A stretch of 64,000 nucleotides of DNA from Paenibacillus aquistagni (GCF_900177815.1 NZ_FXAZ01000006.1:186001-250000); one strand, 5' to 3'. Numbered from the stretch's first letter, positions 1 to 8,537 are shown. The notes: generated by a model not told the origin, from the letters alone. Program-made: numbers and translations.

Positions 1-36
1 CAGTCGATCTTTACCGAAATCAGAGCAAGGGTGTAA
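1..36 (+). CDS. 3' end of an unidentified upstream gene (partial)
   Basis: The first 36 bases read in frame as QSIFTEIRARV followed by TAA, 13 bases before the next start codon. The reading frame, the stop just before a strong ribosome-binding site, and the same direction as the following ABC operon suggest the tail of an upstream operon member. Eleven residues are too few to assign a family; it could also be chance. Confidence 0.4.
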   Translation, partial: QSIFTEIRARV

Positions 37-49
37 GGAGGGGCGAGAT

Positions 50-2752
50 ATGCGTAAGAGAACAAAATACATGATTCTGCTCGCTACGAGCCTAATCCTT
101 GCAGCAGGGATCGGCGGCGGATGGGCAGGAGGACTCATGATGGGGGGGACAGCTCCGCTCTTGGATTCTTCCGGTGGCGAAGAGGGCGTAGCAGGGAATA
201 GGTCCACGATGTCCACGCTTGCCAAGGAAGCTGCTCCTTCGGATGAATGGCCAGCGGAGGGAGTGCTCCCAGATGCTGCTTCTGCTGACGAGGGAAGCGA
301 AAGGAAAGCGGCTTTGCCTAGTGGCAAGAAGGCTTCAGCGGTCACGACAGCTGCTGCTGCAGAAGTACCCATGGGCACCGCTCTTATCACGGAAAATGCT
401 TATTTGCAGCTCTATTTGAATAAAAAAACGACCGAGGTTGTTGTTCGGGATAAGCGTACAGCCGAGCTGTGGAGCACGAACCCAGCAGATCGTGATCAGG
501 ATAAGATTGCCAAGGCAATGAATCGCAGCGATCTCGATTCCCAGCTGATTCTGTCCTATTTTAATGATAAAGGCTATGAATCGCTGATCAACAATGCCTC
601 GGAAAGCATTGAAAAAGGGCAATTTGAGATCGAGGAGCTGGCGCATGGCGTCAAGATCATCTATGAGATCGGAAGCTCAGAGAAAGGGCTTGGCGCTATC
701 CCGCAGGTGATCAGCAAGGAACGCTTTGAGGAGCGGATCTTGAATCAGATCGAAGATGAGCAGGCGCGTTCTCGGCTTCGCAATCGTTTTTTCTTCAATG
801 AGGCGAAGCAGCAGTATGAGCGCAAGGAGATGCAGGATTACATTGTAAAGGATGTCGTCGCGATTCTGGAATCGATCGGCTATACAGCAGATGAGGCGAA
901 GCAGGACAGTGCGTCGGCGGATGAAGAGTCTTCGATCAAGGAGAGCGCTGCGCCCCGCTTTATCATTCCGATTGTGTATGAGCTCAATGAGGATCAGCTG
1001 CTTGCACGCATCGATACCGCAGGGGTGCAGGATACAGAAGCATTCCCGCTGCATAAGATTACGCTGCTGCCTTTCTTTGGCGCAGCGGGCCTTGATGATG
1101 AAGGCTATATGTTCGTTCCAGATGGATCGGGCGCCTTGATTGACCTGAATCAGAATCATGCGGGGGCACGAGCATACGAGCTTCCGCTCTATGGTGAGGA
1201 TGCAACACTGAAGAGCAATGAATCGCTTCAGCCGCAGTATGCCGAGCGTTCACGCTTGCCGGTATTCGGCATGAAGCGCGGGAATCAAGCGATGCTGGCC
1301 ATCATTGAAGAGGGAGATGCCCAGGCTTCCATCTTCGCAGAGCCAAGCGGCCGCTTGAACAGCTACAACCGGATCAGCGCGAGCTTTGGGATGAGGAATA
1401 TGGAGTCGGTTCAATTCCGTGCAGGTTCGGTAGCGCGGCAGATTCCGAAGTATTCTTCAATGTATAGTCAAGGCATCGCGGTTCGGTACAGCTTCTTAAG
1501 CGGAGAGCAGGCGGATTACGTGGGAATGGCGGAGCAGTACCGCCAATATCTGATTGAGCGCCACGGCATGAAGCGCATCCAAGAAAACGGCGAGCTTCCT
1601 TTTGTGCTGGAGCTAGTTGGCGGTATTCCGGTTCGCAAGACGTTCTTAGGGATTCCCTATGAATCGGTTGAGCCCGTCACGACCTTCGATGAAGCGATTG
1701 ACATCTTAAAGCAGCTTCAGCAAAAAGGAATCAAGCGCATTCAGCTCAAGTATTCAGGCTGGTTTAATGAAGGCTATTATCATACGCTTCCGTCTCGGAT
1801 CAAGCCAGATCGCGTCCTGGGGGGGACAGAGGGGCTCCAGAAGCTGATTCAATATGCGAAGGAGCATCAGATCGAATGGTTCATGGATACAGCTTTCCAG
1901 CGTGTATATGAGAAGGGTAAGGGATTCAAGGCAGATCGAGACGGGGCAAGATTCTTAAACCGCAAGGCCGCATCGAAGAAAAATGTCGACCTTGTCACCA
2001 CCAATCAAGGCGAGCGGCTCTACTATGTACTGGCTCCTGATAAGCTGCTTAGCGTCGTTGATCACTTTATTCAGAGCGTTATGCCTTATCAAGTCCGCTC
2101 GATCTCGCTTCGTGATCTGGGTGAGGATCTGAACAGCAGTGTCAGCGATAAAAAGACAACGACAAGACAGGAGACCCTGTCGATCGTAACAGACAGCCTG
2201 CAGAGATTGAAGGAGCAGATGGACCATCTCATGATTAGCGGCGGCAATGCCTACAGCATTCCGTATGCAAGCACGATCGTCGATGCGCCATTAACGAGCA
2301 GCCGCTTCAATATCGAGAGCGAGGAGATTCCTTTTTACTCGATCGTGGTGCACGGTTACGTCGATCATGCGGGCAAGCCGCTCAATCTAGAGCGCGATCA
2401 GGACCCTCGCACCTCGATGCTGCGCATGCTGGAGACAGGTTCTCTTCCAGCCTATCAATGGTTCTACGAGGACCCTTCGGTTATTCGCGATACGAAGCTC
2501 AATGATCTGTATTCCGCCTCCTATGTGAACTGGATGGATGAGGCTTCCGCAATCTATCAGGAAGTGAGCGCAGTGCTTCAAGCGGTGCAAAACGAGCCGA
2601 TCATTCACCATCGCAAGTTGCAGGAGCAGGTATATGAAACGACATTTGCAAACGAGCTTCGCATCCTTGTTAACTATAATCGTGAAGCGGTAACGATTGA
2701 CGGAATAACCATTGAGGCACTCGGATATCGTACCGATGGAGGTGGAGCATGA
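50..2752 (+). CDS. DUF5696 domain protein, membrane-anchored or secreted
   Basis: A 900-residue protein with a basic start (MRKRTKY), a hydrophobic segment at about residues 8-30 (signal peptide or anchor), then a Ser/Ala/Glu-rich linker to about residue 105. From about residue 110 it has the features I associate with DUF5696: YLQLYLNKKTTEVVV, a TNPADRDQDK motif, and a TIM-barrel-like middle. The C-terminus (VNYNREAVTIDG) resembles the terminal beta domain of glycosidases. Family function is not established; members usually sit beside sugar ABC permeases, as here, so a role in handling an extracellular glycan is inferred. The start follows an AAGGAGGGG ribosome-binding site. The stop overlaps the start of the next permease by four bases, so the two are probably translationally coupled. 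Confidence 0.85.
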   Translation: MRKRTKYMILLATSLILAAGIGGGWAGGLMMGGTAPLLDSSGGEEGVAGNRSTMSTLAKEAAPSDEWPAEGVLPDAASADEGSERKAALPSGKKASAVTTAAAAEVPMGTALITENAYLQLYLNKKTTEVVVRDKRTAELWSTNPADRDQDKIAKAMNRSDLDSQLILSYFNDKGYESLINNASESIEKGQFEIEELAHGVKIIYEIGSSEKGLGAIPQVISKERFEERILNQIEDEQARSRLRNRFFFNEAKQQYERKEMQDYIVKDVVAILESIGYTADEAKQDSASADEESSIKESAAPRFIIPIVYELNEDQLLARIDTAGVQDTEAFPLHKITLLPFFGAAGLDDEGYMFVPDGSGALIDLNQNHAGARAYELPLYGEDATLKSNESLQPQYAERSRLPVFGMKRGNQAMLAIIEEGDAQASIFAEPSGRLNSYNRISASFGMRNMESVQFRAGSVARQIPKYSSMYSQGIAVRYSFLSGEQADYVGMAEQYRQYLIERHGMKRIQENGELPFVLELVGGIPVRKTFLGIPYESVEPVTTFDEAIDILKQLQQKGIKRIQLKYSGWFNEGYYHTLPSRIKPDRVLGGTEGLQKLIQYAKEHQIEWFMDTAFQRVYEKGKGFKADRDGARFLNRKAASKKNVDLVTTNQGERLYYVLAPDKLLSVVDHFIQSVMPYQVRSISLRDLGEDLNSSVSDKKTTTRQETLSIVTDSLQRLKEQMDHLMISGGNAYSIPYASTIVDAPLTSSRFNIESEEIPFYSIVVHGYVDHAGKPLNLERDQDPRTSMLRMLETGSLPAYQWFYEDPSVIRDTKLNDLYSASYVNWMDEASAIYQEVSAVLQAVQNEPIIHHRKLQEQVYETTFANELRILVNYNREAVTIDGITIEALGYRTDGGGA

Positions 2753-3699
2753 ACAAAATAGTTGCTTGGAGAAGGCGGGATAAGGAAAGTGGGGCACACT
2801 CGGGCAAGCGCTCGAAGTTTACCTTGCAGGAGAAAAAGGCTGGACTTGGCCTGTTGTTTGTCACGCCATGGCTGCTAGGCTTTATCTTCTTGTTCCTTGT
2901 GCCGCTGTACCAATCGTTTGTCTACAGTCTCAACAAGCTAACCCTTGGCAAAGGCGGCTTTGACACCCGCTATGTCGGCTTTCAATTCTATCAAGAGCTG
3001 TTTACGAGCCATCCCACCTTTAACCGCACGCTGGTTGAGGCGATCATGGACATTGTCATCAGCGTTCCTTCGATTACGATTTTCAGCCTGTTTGTCGCTA
3101 CGCTGATCAATCAGAAGTTCAAGGGCAGGGTGTTTGCGAGAGCGATATTTTTCCTTCCCGTATTGCTCGCCGCACCGGTGCTGTCCTTGGAGAACAGCTC
3201 GCAGATGACGTCAATTGCAGCCTCGGTAACAGGTGGAGCTGAGGATGGCGGCTTCGCCTTCACGAGCTTTGAGCTTAAGCGCATGCTGCTTGAGTCTGGC
3301 GTAGGAAGCGGCATCGTGTCCTATATTACAGGATCGGTGGATCGCATCTATGAAGTGATCAGCTCCTCCGGAGTGCAGATTCTTATCTTTCTAGCGGCGC
3401 TGCAGTCGATCTCGCCATCGCTGTATGAGGCGGCAAAGATTGAAGGAACAACAGGGTATGAGGCCTTCTGGAAGATAACCTTTCCGATGATCAGTCCGAT
3501 TATGCTGACGAACGTCGTCTATACGGTCATTGATTCCTACAGTCGCAATCAGCTGAGCCAGATGATCAAGGATACAGCCTTCCAATCGCTGAACTTCAGC
3601 TTGAGCGCAGCCATGGCGTGGGTATACTTCCTGATTGTATCGATCATTCTGCTTGCCACGACGACCCTCATCTCGCGCAAGGTGTTCTATTATGATTAA
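2749..3699 (+). CDS. Sugar ABC transporter permease (MalF/UgpA type)
   Basis: A 316-residue inner-membrane permease with about six hydrophobic segments. It starts with a short basic N-terminus, then LGLLFVTPWLLGFIFLFLVPLYQS, typical of the first helix in MalF/UgpA/LplB-type permeases. The EAA loop that contacts the ATPase is seen as YEAAKIEGTTGYEAFWKITFPMISP near residues 226-250. The ATG overlaps the preceding DUF5696 stop (ATGA). Between helices it carries an insertion (about residues 140-185) longer than in MalF-like relatives. It pairs with the permease that follows. No ATPase gene is nearby, so a shared MsmX-like ATPase is inferred. Substrate unknown; a saccharide is likely from context. 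Confidence 0.9.
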   Translation: MNKIVAWRRRDKESGAHSGKRSKFTLQEKKAGLGLLFVTPWLLGFIFLFLVPLYQSFVYSLNKLTLGKGGFDTRYVGFQFYQELFTSHPTFNRTLVEAIMDIVISVPSITIFSLFVATLINQKFKGRVFARAIFFLPVLLAAPVLSLENSSQMTSIAASVTGGAEDGGFAFTSFELKRMLLESGVGSGIVSYITGSVDRIYEVISSSGVQILIFLAALQSISPSLYEAAKIEGTTGYEAFWKITFPMISPIMLTNVVYTVIDSYSRNQLSQMIKDTAFQSLNFSLSAAMAWVYFLIVSIILLATTTLISRKVFYYD

Positions 3700-3734
3700 C
3701 GAACGCAATGAACTAGAACAAGGAGGGATCTGGA

Positions 3735-4703
3735 ATGAAGATACAGGCTGAGGCAAGAGCGGCAGCTTGGAGAGCGAAGCGAGGCTTGCGAACCTTATCG
3801 CCGCTGCAGCGCGTCAAGCACTGGAGCTGGGTCATGGTCAGAACCGTGCTGATTGCAGGCTTCTGCTTTGTCATTTTGTATCCTCTCTTCTTTAAGCTGT
3901 CCGTGTCCTTTAAGGATCGCTTAGACGTGTATGATACTACCGTCTTATGGATACCGAAGCACTTTACGCTGGATACGATTCGGATCGCCTTCGAAGCGCT
4001 CAATTATCCAAAGACCGCGCTCAACTCTTTGCTGATTGCAAGCGTGTCTACGATTCTGCAGGTCATCTCTTGTGCGCTTGCGGCCTTTGCCTTTGCAAGG
4101 CTTCGCTTCAAGGGCAGCGGCGTGCTGTTTGCTGGCGTGATCTTTACCATTATCGTGCCGGTTCAGACCTTGATGGTAACGACCTATTTGAATTATCGCT
4201 ATTTTGATATTTTTGGCTTAATTGAATGGATAACTGGTGAAAAAGGCGTCAATTTGCTGGATAGCTACTGGCCCTTTATTCTTCAGTCGATTACGGGCAT
4301 GGGGATCAAGAGCGGGCTATTCATCTTCATCTTCCGCCAGTTCTTTCGCGGCATTCCGGTCGAGCTTGAGGAGGCGTCTTACATTGACGGCTGCTCCGTG
4401 CTTCAATCCTTCACCAGGATCATGCTGCCCAATGCGATTCCCGCCATCGTGACGGTGGTGCTGTTCTCCTTCGTGTGGCAGTGGAATGACAACTATTATG
4501 TATCCTTGTTCCTCACCTCGACCGACGTCTTGTCAACGAAGCTGCCCGTCATGTGGGCGTCATTCTCGTTGAACGATCCGCTGTATGCTTATCTGGTGAA
4601 AAATGCTGGGGAATTGCTGTTCATCGCACCCATCATCATTCTATACATCTTCGCTCAGCGATACTTCGTGGAGAGTGTGGAGCGAAGCGGATTAATCGGT
4701 TAA
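3735..4703 (+). CDS. Carbohydrate ABC transporter permease (MalG/UgpE type)
   Basis: A 322-residue permease, second half of the heterodimer with the gene just upstream (35-base gap). It opens with a long basic cytoplasmic segment, then FCFVILYPLFFKLSVSFKD typical of MalG-type helix 1. The EAA motif is ELEEASYIDGCSVLQSFTRIMLP near residues 212-234. It ends FAQRYFVESVERSGLIG, a close match to the usual RYFV.G...GAVKG ending. An AAGGAGGGA ribosome-binding site lies before the ATG. It ends the plus-strand operon; a hairpin follows before the convergent solute-binding protein gene. Confidence 0.9.
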   Translation: MKIQAEARAAAWRAKRGLRTLSPLQRVKHWSWVMVRTVLIAGFCFVILYPLFFKLSVSFKDRLDVYDTTVLWIPKHFTLDTIRIAFEALNYPKTALNSLLIASVSTILQVISCALAAFAFARLRFKGSGVLFAGVIFTIIVPVQTLMVTTYLNYRYFDIFGLIEWITGEKGVNLLDSYWPFILQSITGMGIKSGLFIFIFRQFFRGIPVELEEASYIDGCSVLQSFTRIMLPNAIPAIVTVVLFSFVWQWNDNYYVSLFLTSTDVLSTKLPVMWASFSLNDPLYAYLVKNAGELLFIAPIIILYIFAQRYFVESVERSGLIG

Positions 4704-4780
4704 TCCGCTCAGCTTGCGCCATTCTAGCGAACAGATGCAGCCCTTAGCCGCGAGCGGGATTCATGCGTGCTGTCGCAATA

Positions 4781-4836
4781 AAGCCTCGTTCTTCTACGCT
4801 CAGCTCTTACACGCTGAGCTGGAAAGGACGAGGCTT
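4781..4836 (-). terminator. Hairpin between convergent ABC genes
   Basis: AAGCCTCGT (4781-4789) pairs perfectly with ACGAGGCTT (4828-4836), with an inner GCTCAGC/GCTGAGC pair. Read on the minus strand the stem ends in TTTATTG, so it best fits a terminator for the solute-binding protein gene. It may also stop the plus-strand operon, although the T-tract on that side is poor. Confidence 0.5.
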
Positions 4837-4877
4837 GTTGTCGATTCACAAGAAAGGGTGTGTTCTGGGCTAGGCGG

Positions 4878-6554
4878 CTATCGCTGCTGCAGCCTTTCAT
4901 TAACCTCCTGTATGGCCTTATTGAGACCGAGCGCCTCATAGCGCTCAACCGTCCGATGCCACATGGCTACAGGGTCCTCATTGCTTATGGTGACCTTTAT
5001 TAGATCCTCCAGCGGATTAATGAGTGTGCCGAGCTTGTCTTTGGCTGGAGTGGACAGCGAATTAATCTTGTGATAGGTCGGGGTTGCTGTCGCATGATTC
5101 AGCTGCCATTCCATCTCATCCAAGCTTTTTTGAATGTTGTGATCACCGTAATTAATGCGGTTTGTCTGGTCGAAGCGAAAGTTGCGATCCTTCCCCCAGG
5201 ATGCAAGTGAACGAAAGATGGATATTGAAGGATAGGTTCGCTCCAGATCAACAAGCCTTCTTTTCTGTTCATCGTAGGGTCTTGTGATGATAATGCGATC
5301 ATTTTCTTTATAATAATCGACGCCTTCAAGTCCATAGCTGGTGAGCATCTGCCCTTCTGGGGACAAGAGATAATCGTATAAGCGAAGAATCCGTTCCATC
5401 TTCTCATCGCTGACCTTGGCGTTGAAGAAGGTTTCCGACCAATAGGTCTGAGCCGCATAAAAATAGCGATGTCCATCCTCTGTTGGCCACAGATGGAGAA
5501 TATCGACAGCATCGTAGAAGCTCACATCAGGGTGAAGCTCATTCCAGCGCTCCTCAAGCTTGCTTAGGCTGTCTGGCGTTGCTTTATAGACGAGTGCGCC
5601 GGCTTCTTCATTTACAAACTTGTGAATCGCATCTTCTTCCTTCATATAATAAAAATCCTGATCCAGCGTGCCGTTTGCGTAGAGCTCTCGAAGCTGGACG
5701 ACCACCTCATCCATCTTCTTTGATGCGTAAAAGGGAATCCACCTTGTATTCTCGAACACCCACTGCTCTGTGGCGAATTGCGGGAAGGTGGAACTGAATG
5801 CCCATGACAGCATGTTCATGCCTGAAGCGGTAATCCCTACGATCGATCGGGGCTCGTCCTTCGGTGATCGGTTGGAAAAGGCAGTCAGCATGTTGGAGAA
5901 CTGCTCGAAGCTTGAGATATCCTTCAGCAGGAGATCGTTCATCCAATCCTGGCGCACAAACAGGACACGCTCAAGCATCCATAATCGGTTCGTCGGATAA
6001 CCGATACGCGGGAGCATATAGAGCTTGTTATCTTTCTTGAGCAGCTGAATGTCCGGAATCTGTGCGATCTGATCCACATAAGGGTAGGGGGTCAGATCCT
6101 CGGGCAGGGGCTTGATTAATTGATGAGTAATCCACTCGTTATAGATTCCTGGTGAATCGCTCGCAATGGAATGAGCGAATACATCAGGGAGCTTGTCTGT
6201 TGTCGCCCACATTTGCAGCTTCTGCATGTAGTCTGAAGCGGTGATGTTCACAGGCTGAATGGATAGATTGAACTTTTGCTCGATCATCTGAAGAATTGGA
6301 TCTTTGCGCTCAAAGGCGGTATCGATATCCCAGAAAGCCATCGAGATGACAAGATGGTCTTGAACAATGGAATGCTCTTTATACGCAGAAGCAGCGTCTG
6401 TTGGTTCATTGTGATTCATGGGAGCAGCTGTGTACTCCTGGGAGACAAGCACGATCGGCATAAGCAGCAAGGCAGCGAGAGTTAGTACAACAGATCGAAA
6501 TGATCGAAAGGATCGAAAGGATCGAAAGGATCGAAATGATCGAAATGAAGACAT
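4878..6554 (-). CDS. Extracellular solute-binding protein (family 1) with FRS-repeat signal region
   Basis: About 558 residues, the binding component probably used with the permeases at 2749-4703. The open frame extends upstream, but AGGAGG lies six bases before the ATG at 6554 (MSSFRS...), which I take as the start. The N-terminus is six copies of Phe-Arg-Ser, then a hydrophobic segment VVLTLAALLLMPIVLVSQ. The body shows family-1 traits such as NKLYMLPRIGYPTNRLWMLERVLFVRQDWM and a C-terminal YDYLLSPEGQMLTSYGLEGVDY. No lipobox cysteine follows the hydrophobic segment, which is unusual for a Gram-positive binding protein; it may stay as a signal-anchored protein. Ligand unknown. Confidence 0.85.
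   Translation of the reverse strand: MSSFRSFRSFRSFRSFRSFRSVVLTLAALLLMPIVLVSQEYTAAPMNHNEPTDAASAYKEHSIVQDHLVISMAFWDIDTAFERKDPILQMIEQKFNLSIQPVNITASDYMQKLQMWATTDKLPDVFAHSIASDSPGIYNEWITHQLIKPLPEDLTPYPYVDQIAQIPDIQLLKKDNKLYMLPRIGYPTNRLWMLERVLFVRQDWMNDLLLKDISSFEQFSNMLTAFSNRSPKDEPRSIVGITASGMNMLSWAFSSTFPQFATEQWVFENTRWIPFYASKKMDEVVVQLRELYANGTLDQDFYYMKEEDAIHKFVNEEAGALVYKATPDSLSKLEERWNELHPDVSFYDAVDILHLWPTEDGHRYFYAAQTYWSETFFNAKVSDEKMERILRLYDYLLSPEGQMLTSYGLEGVDYYKENDRIIITRPYDEQKRRLVDLERTYPSISIFRSLASWGKDRNFRFDQTNRINYGDHNIQKSLDEMEWQLNHATATPTYHKINSLSTPAKDKLGTLINPLEDLIKVTISNEDPVAMWHRTVERYEALGLNKAIQEVNERLQQR
6493..6546 (-). repeat. 9-bp minisatellite, six units, encoding (FRS)6
   Basis: Six tandem 9-base units GATCGAAA(T/G) on the plus strand. 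On the coding minus strand each unit reads Phe-Arg-Ser, in the basic n-region of the binding protein's signal segment. Unit length is a multiple of three, so copy-number change would lengthen or shorten the n-region without shifting the frame. Confidence 0.9.
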
Positions 6555-6615
6555 GGAAAGTCCTCCTGACCAACGCAAATAGGGCTGCGCGGAGTGGCAA
6601 TAGTGATGTATTTCC

Positions 6616-6645
6616 ATTATAGAAGGAGGTGGCATGATTTGTCAG
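6616..6645 (-). promoter_or_regulatory. Promoter for the solute-binding protein gene
   Basis: On the minus strand CTGACA (6645-6640) is followed after 18 bases by a perfect TATAAT (6621-6616). It lies about 60 bases upstream of the chosen start at 6554, which agrees with the shorter reading of the gene. Confidence 0.6.
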
Positions 6646-6847
6646 TATGATTTGGTGATGTGAGCGATTACGCTGCCAGCAAGAATCTCAAGATCAATGT
6701 AATAGGAAATGGCCAATTAAGCACCAGCCAGCTAAGCTTATGCCGTAAGCCAAGGTACATCACAGCGCAATTAGAGCTTGTTATGTACAATGGGAGGCAT
6801 GTGCACGTTATAATTTTTACTAGCTAGCATGCTATAAAGGGGATATT

Positions 6848-7249
6848 ATGCAACTACAAATCACTACAGATTATGCGGTTCGTATTATGCGTTATTTGCT
6901 GCAGCACAAGCATCAGCTGTCGACGGCAAAGGATATGTCCGTGGAGCTTGGCATTACCTATCAGTATTTTATGAAGGTGATCAGGCGCTTGCGAAAAGCG
7001 AAGCTGGTTCAATCGGTGCAGGGCTGTGATGGCGGCTATCGAGCGCATCCGGATGCCGCCCACGTGACGCTTTACCAGATCGTTGAAGTGATGGAGGGGC
7101 CGCTTCGGATCAACCGCTGTCTCGAAGATGATTGCTTCTGCAATCTGAACGCAACCGCCACCTGTGATGTTCGCCGCATCTTTGCGGGGCTGCAGAAGGA
7201 TCTAATTGCGAAGCTTGATGCGATTCGAATCGCTGACATAGGCAGCTGA
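6848..7249 (+). CDS. Rrf2-family transcriptional regulator with cluster-binding cysteines
   Basis: A 133-residue protein with the Rrf2 winged helix: MQLQITTDYAVRIMRYLL, recognition region ITYQYFMKVIRRLRKAKLV, then QGCDGGYRA. The second half has Cys91, Cys96, Cys98 and Cys106, matching the spacing region that binds an iron-sulfur cluster in IscR and NsrR. It may therefore sense iron-sulfur status, nitric oxide or redox change; which one cannot be told from the sequence. A TATAAT stands at about 6810-6815, followed by a 10-base palindrome TAGCATGCTA (6825-6834) between promoter and gene, a possible autoregulatory site. Its own terminator follows, so it appears monocistronic. Confidence 0.88.
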   Translation: MQLQITTDYAVRIMRYLLQHKHQLSTAKDMSVELGITYQYFMKVIRRLRKAKLVQSVQGCDGGYRAHPDAAHVTLYQIVEVMEGPLRINRCLEDDCFCNLNATATCDVRRIFAGLQKDLIAKLDAIRIADIGS

Positions 7250-7370
7250 AGGCTAAAGCAAGTAAAAATGGGCATGGGATACAGACGATAAGGTACTAGA
7301 CCTTATTGATGTGTGGTTCATTCTAGAGGAAGAATGATCAGACCCATGTATGCTGTGTATCATATCATGA

Positions 7371-7412
7371 CCTCACCTTTACTCATACGTAAAGGTGAGG
7401 TTTTTATTTTTT
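7371..7412 (+). terminator. Strong rho-independent terminator after the Rrf2 gene
   Basis: A 12-bp perfect stem, CCTCACCTTTAC (7371-7382) with GTAAAGGTGAGG (7389-7400), six-base loop, then a T-rich run to 7412. Confidence 0.9.
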
Positions 7413-7481
7413 ATATGTAACCGGGAAGACCTCATCATACAGCCTTTAAACGCGTCATTGCGGGATGTTTGATTCAAGCTA

Positions 7482-7510
7482 TTGAAGAAAAGCCACATAT
7501 GCTATATTAT
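7482..7510 (+). promoter_or_regulatory. Sigma-A-type promoter of the universal stress protein gene
   Basis: TTGAAG (7482-7487), 17-base spacer, TATTAT (7505-7510). The -10 box directly abuts a Fur box, so transcription would start inside the operator. Confidence 0.65.
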
Positions 7511-7530
7511 GATATTGATAATCATTATCA
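7511..7530 (+). promoter_or_regulatory. Fur box
   Basis: Bases 7516-7530 read TGATAATCATTATCA, an exact match to the Bacillus 7-1-7 Fur motif TGATAATNATTATCA. Extended to the 19-base box (7511-7529) it matches 18 of 19 positions. The arms differ from the PerR (TTATAAT) and Zur (TCGTAAT) forms. Position just after the -10 box predicts iron-dependent repression. Confidence 0.8.
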
Positions 7531-7587
7531 GTTAATTCGAATCAGAACCTCTCATTTCGAACATATAATAGGGAGAAAGGCAGAATT

Positions 7588-8061
7588 ATGATGTCTAATA
7601 AAATACTAGCGGTTATTGATAGCACGTCCTTGAGTCAGCAGGCCATCGAAATCGCGTTTCAAGTTGCTCAGAAGAAGCGGACCGCGCTGGATATTGTCTT
7701 TTGTGAGCATCATCATCGGTCTATCTTTAACTTTGGCTTTACCATGATAGCCTCGCTCTCATATTCCGGCTATGTGCCGATTGATCAATATGCAGCAGAG
7801 GATCTGCTGGTCATTCAAGCGGAGGATCAGGATAAGTTGAATCAGCTTCAGCGCGATGCTGTGCTTGCAGGCATCGATGCTTCTATATTCCGGGTGGAGG
7901 GGAGCCCATCTCCGGTCATTGCCGAGCTGACAGAACAATACAGCTATAAGCTGATTGTGATAGGAGATCGAAGGGTGCAGAGGAATCGCAAGCGATTATT
8001 CAAGCATGTCAGACGCAAAATGGAGCAATCACCGCGCTGCCCCATCCTCATTATGCAATAG
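7588..8061 (+). CDS. Universal stress protein (UspA family)
   Basis: A 157-residue single-domain protein with the Rossmann-like start KILAVIDSTSLSQQAIEIAFQVAQ and the family ending CPILIMQ. The usual nucleotide-binding stretch G-x2-G-x9-G(S/T) is altered to GDRRVQRNRKRLFKHV, keeping only the first glycine and replacing the rest with basic residues, so ATP binding is doubtful. GGGAGAAAGG precedes the start; ATG at 7588 or 7591 are both possible. The promoter overlaps a Fur box, so the protein is probably made when iron is scarce. The next 600 bases hold no intact gene. Confidence 0.85.
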   Translation: MMSNKILAVIDSTSLSQQAIEIAFQVAQKKRTALDIVFCEHHHRSIFNFGFTMIASLSYSGYVPIDQYAAEDLLVIQAEDQDKLNQLQRDAVLAGIDASIFRVEGSPSPVIAELTEQYSYKLIVIGDRRVQRNRKRLFKHVRRKMEQSPRCPILIMQ

Positions 8062-8071
8062 TCCTCAGTGG

Positions 8072-8336
8072 CAGCTCAGCATGGCCCAGGACTTTAGCTT
8101 GGGTGTGAATCCGGAGACCTTCGAGATTGAGAAGGCTTTGTAGAAGCCGATGACCGATTACAAGGTGCTGTCAGCGGATCGGCTGGTGCAAGCCGCAACC
8201 TTCGGCAGCGATCCCAAGGTCATGGCCAACTTCTCCGATTACGACTTTTGCTTATGGAGTAGAGACGATTAAGGCCGGCAGCGCGCTGATCATTGATGGG
8301 GATCATAAGACCGTGGTGGCACCCGCAGACCAATAA
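8072..8336 (+). pseudogene. Decayed C-terminal remnant of a glycosidase-like protein
   Basis: One frame reads SMAQDFSLGVNPETFEIEKAL, an in-frame TAG, then DYKVLSADRLVQAATFGSDPK and VMANFSDYDF. After one extra base the text continues in another frame as AYGVETIKAGSALIIDGDHK, ending VVAPADQ and TAA. Joined, this resembles the terminal beta domain of Paenibacillus glycosidase-like proteins (LVQ..TF.....V.ANFS, YG..TI.A.SA). One stop and one frameshift plus the missing catalytic part mark it as a relic. Family assignment is by memory and moderate. Confidence 0.5.
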
Positions 8337-8360
8337 TCGCATAAGGCAAGCAAAGGCATG

Positions 8361-8385
8361 GACATGGGTTCCATGTCTTTTTTTT
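8361..8385 (+). terminator. Rho-independent terminator after the glycosidase remnant
   Basis: GACATGG (8361-8367), loop GTT, CCATGTC (8371-8377), then eight T residues (8378-8385). It probably ended the now broken gene and isolates the trehalose operon. Confidence 0.8.
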
Positions 8386-8537
8386 GTGTAGGAAAGGGTT
8401 GAGGTTAGATTTGTGAATTGATCAGCGATAGCGAGCACGAGAATAGGCAAGAATGCTAATGTTCATGACGGTCGGAAGCAGAGAGCAGAATCATGGCAGC
8501 GAACGGGTCTCGTGATACGCAAGACGCCGTCTTGGTT

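Noticed and set aside
4878-6635. Longer form of the solute-binding protein beginning at 6635
   Set aside because: It would run through the promoter TATAAT at 6621-6616 and put 27 residues before the signal segment; AGGAGG fits the start at 6554.
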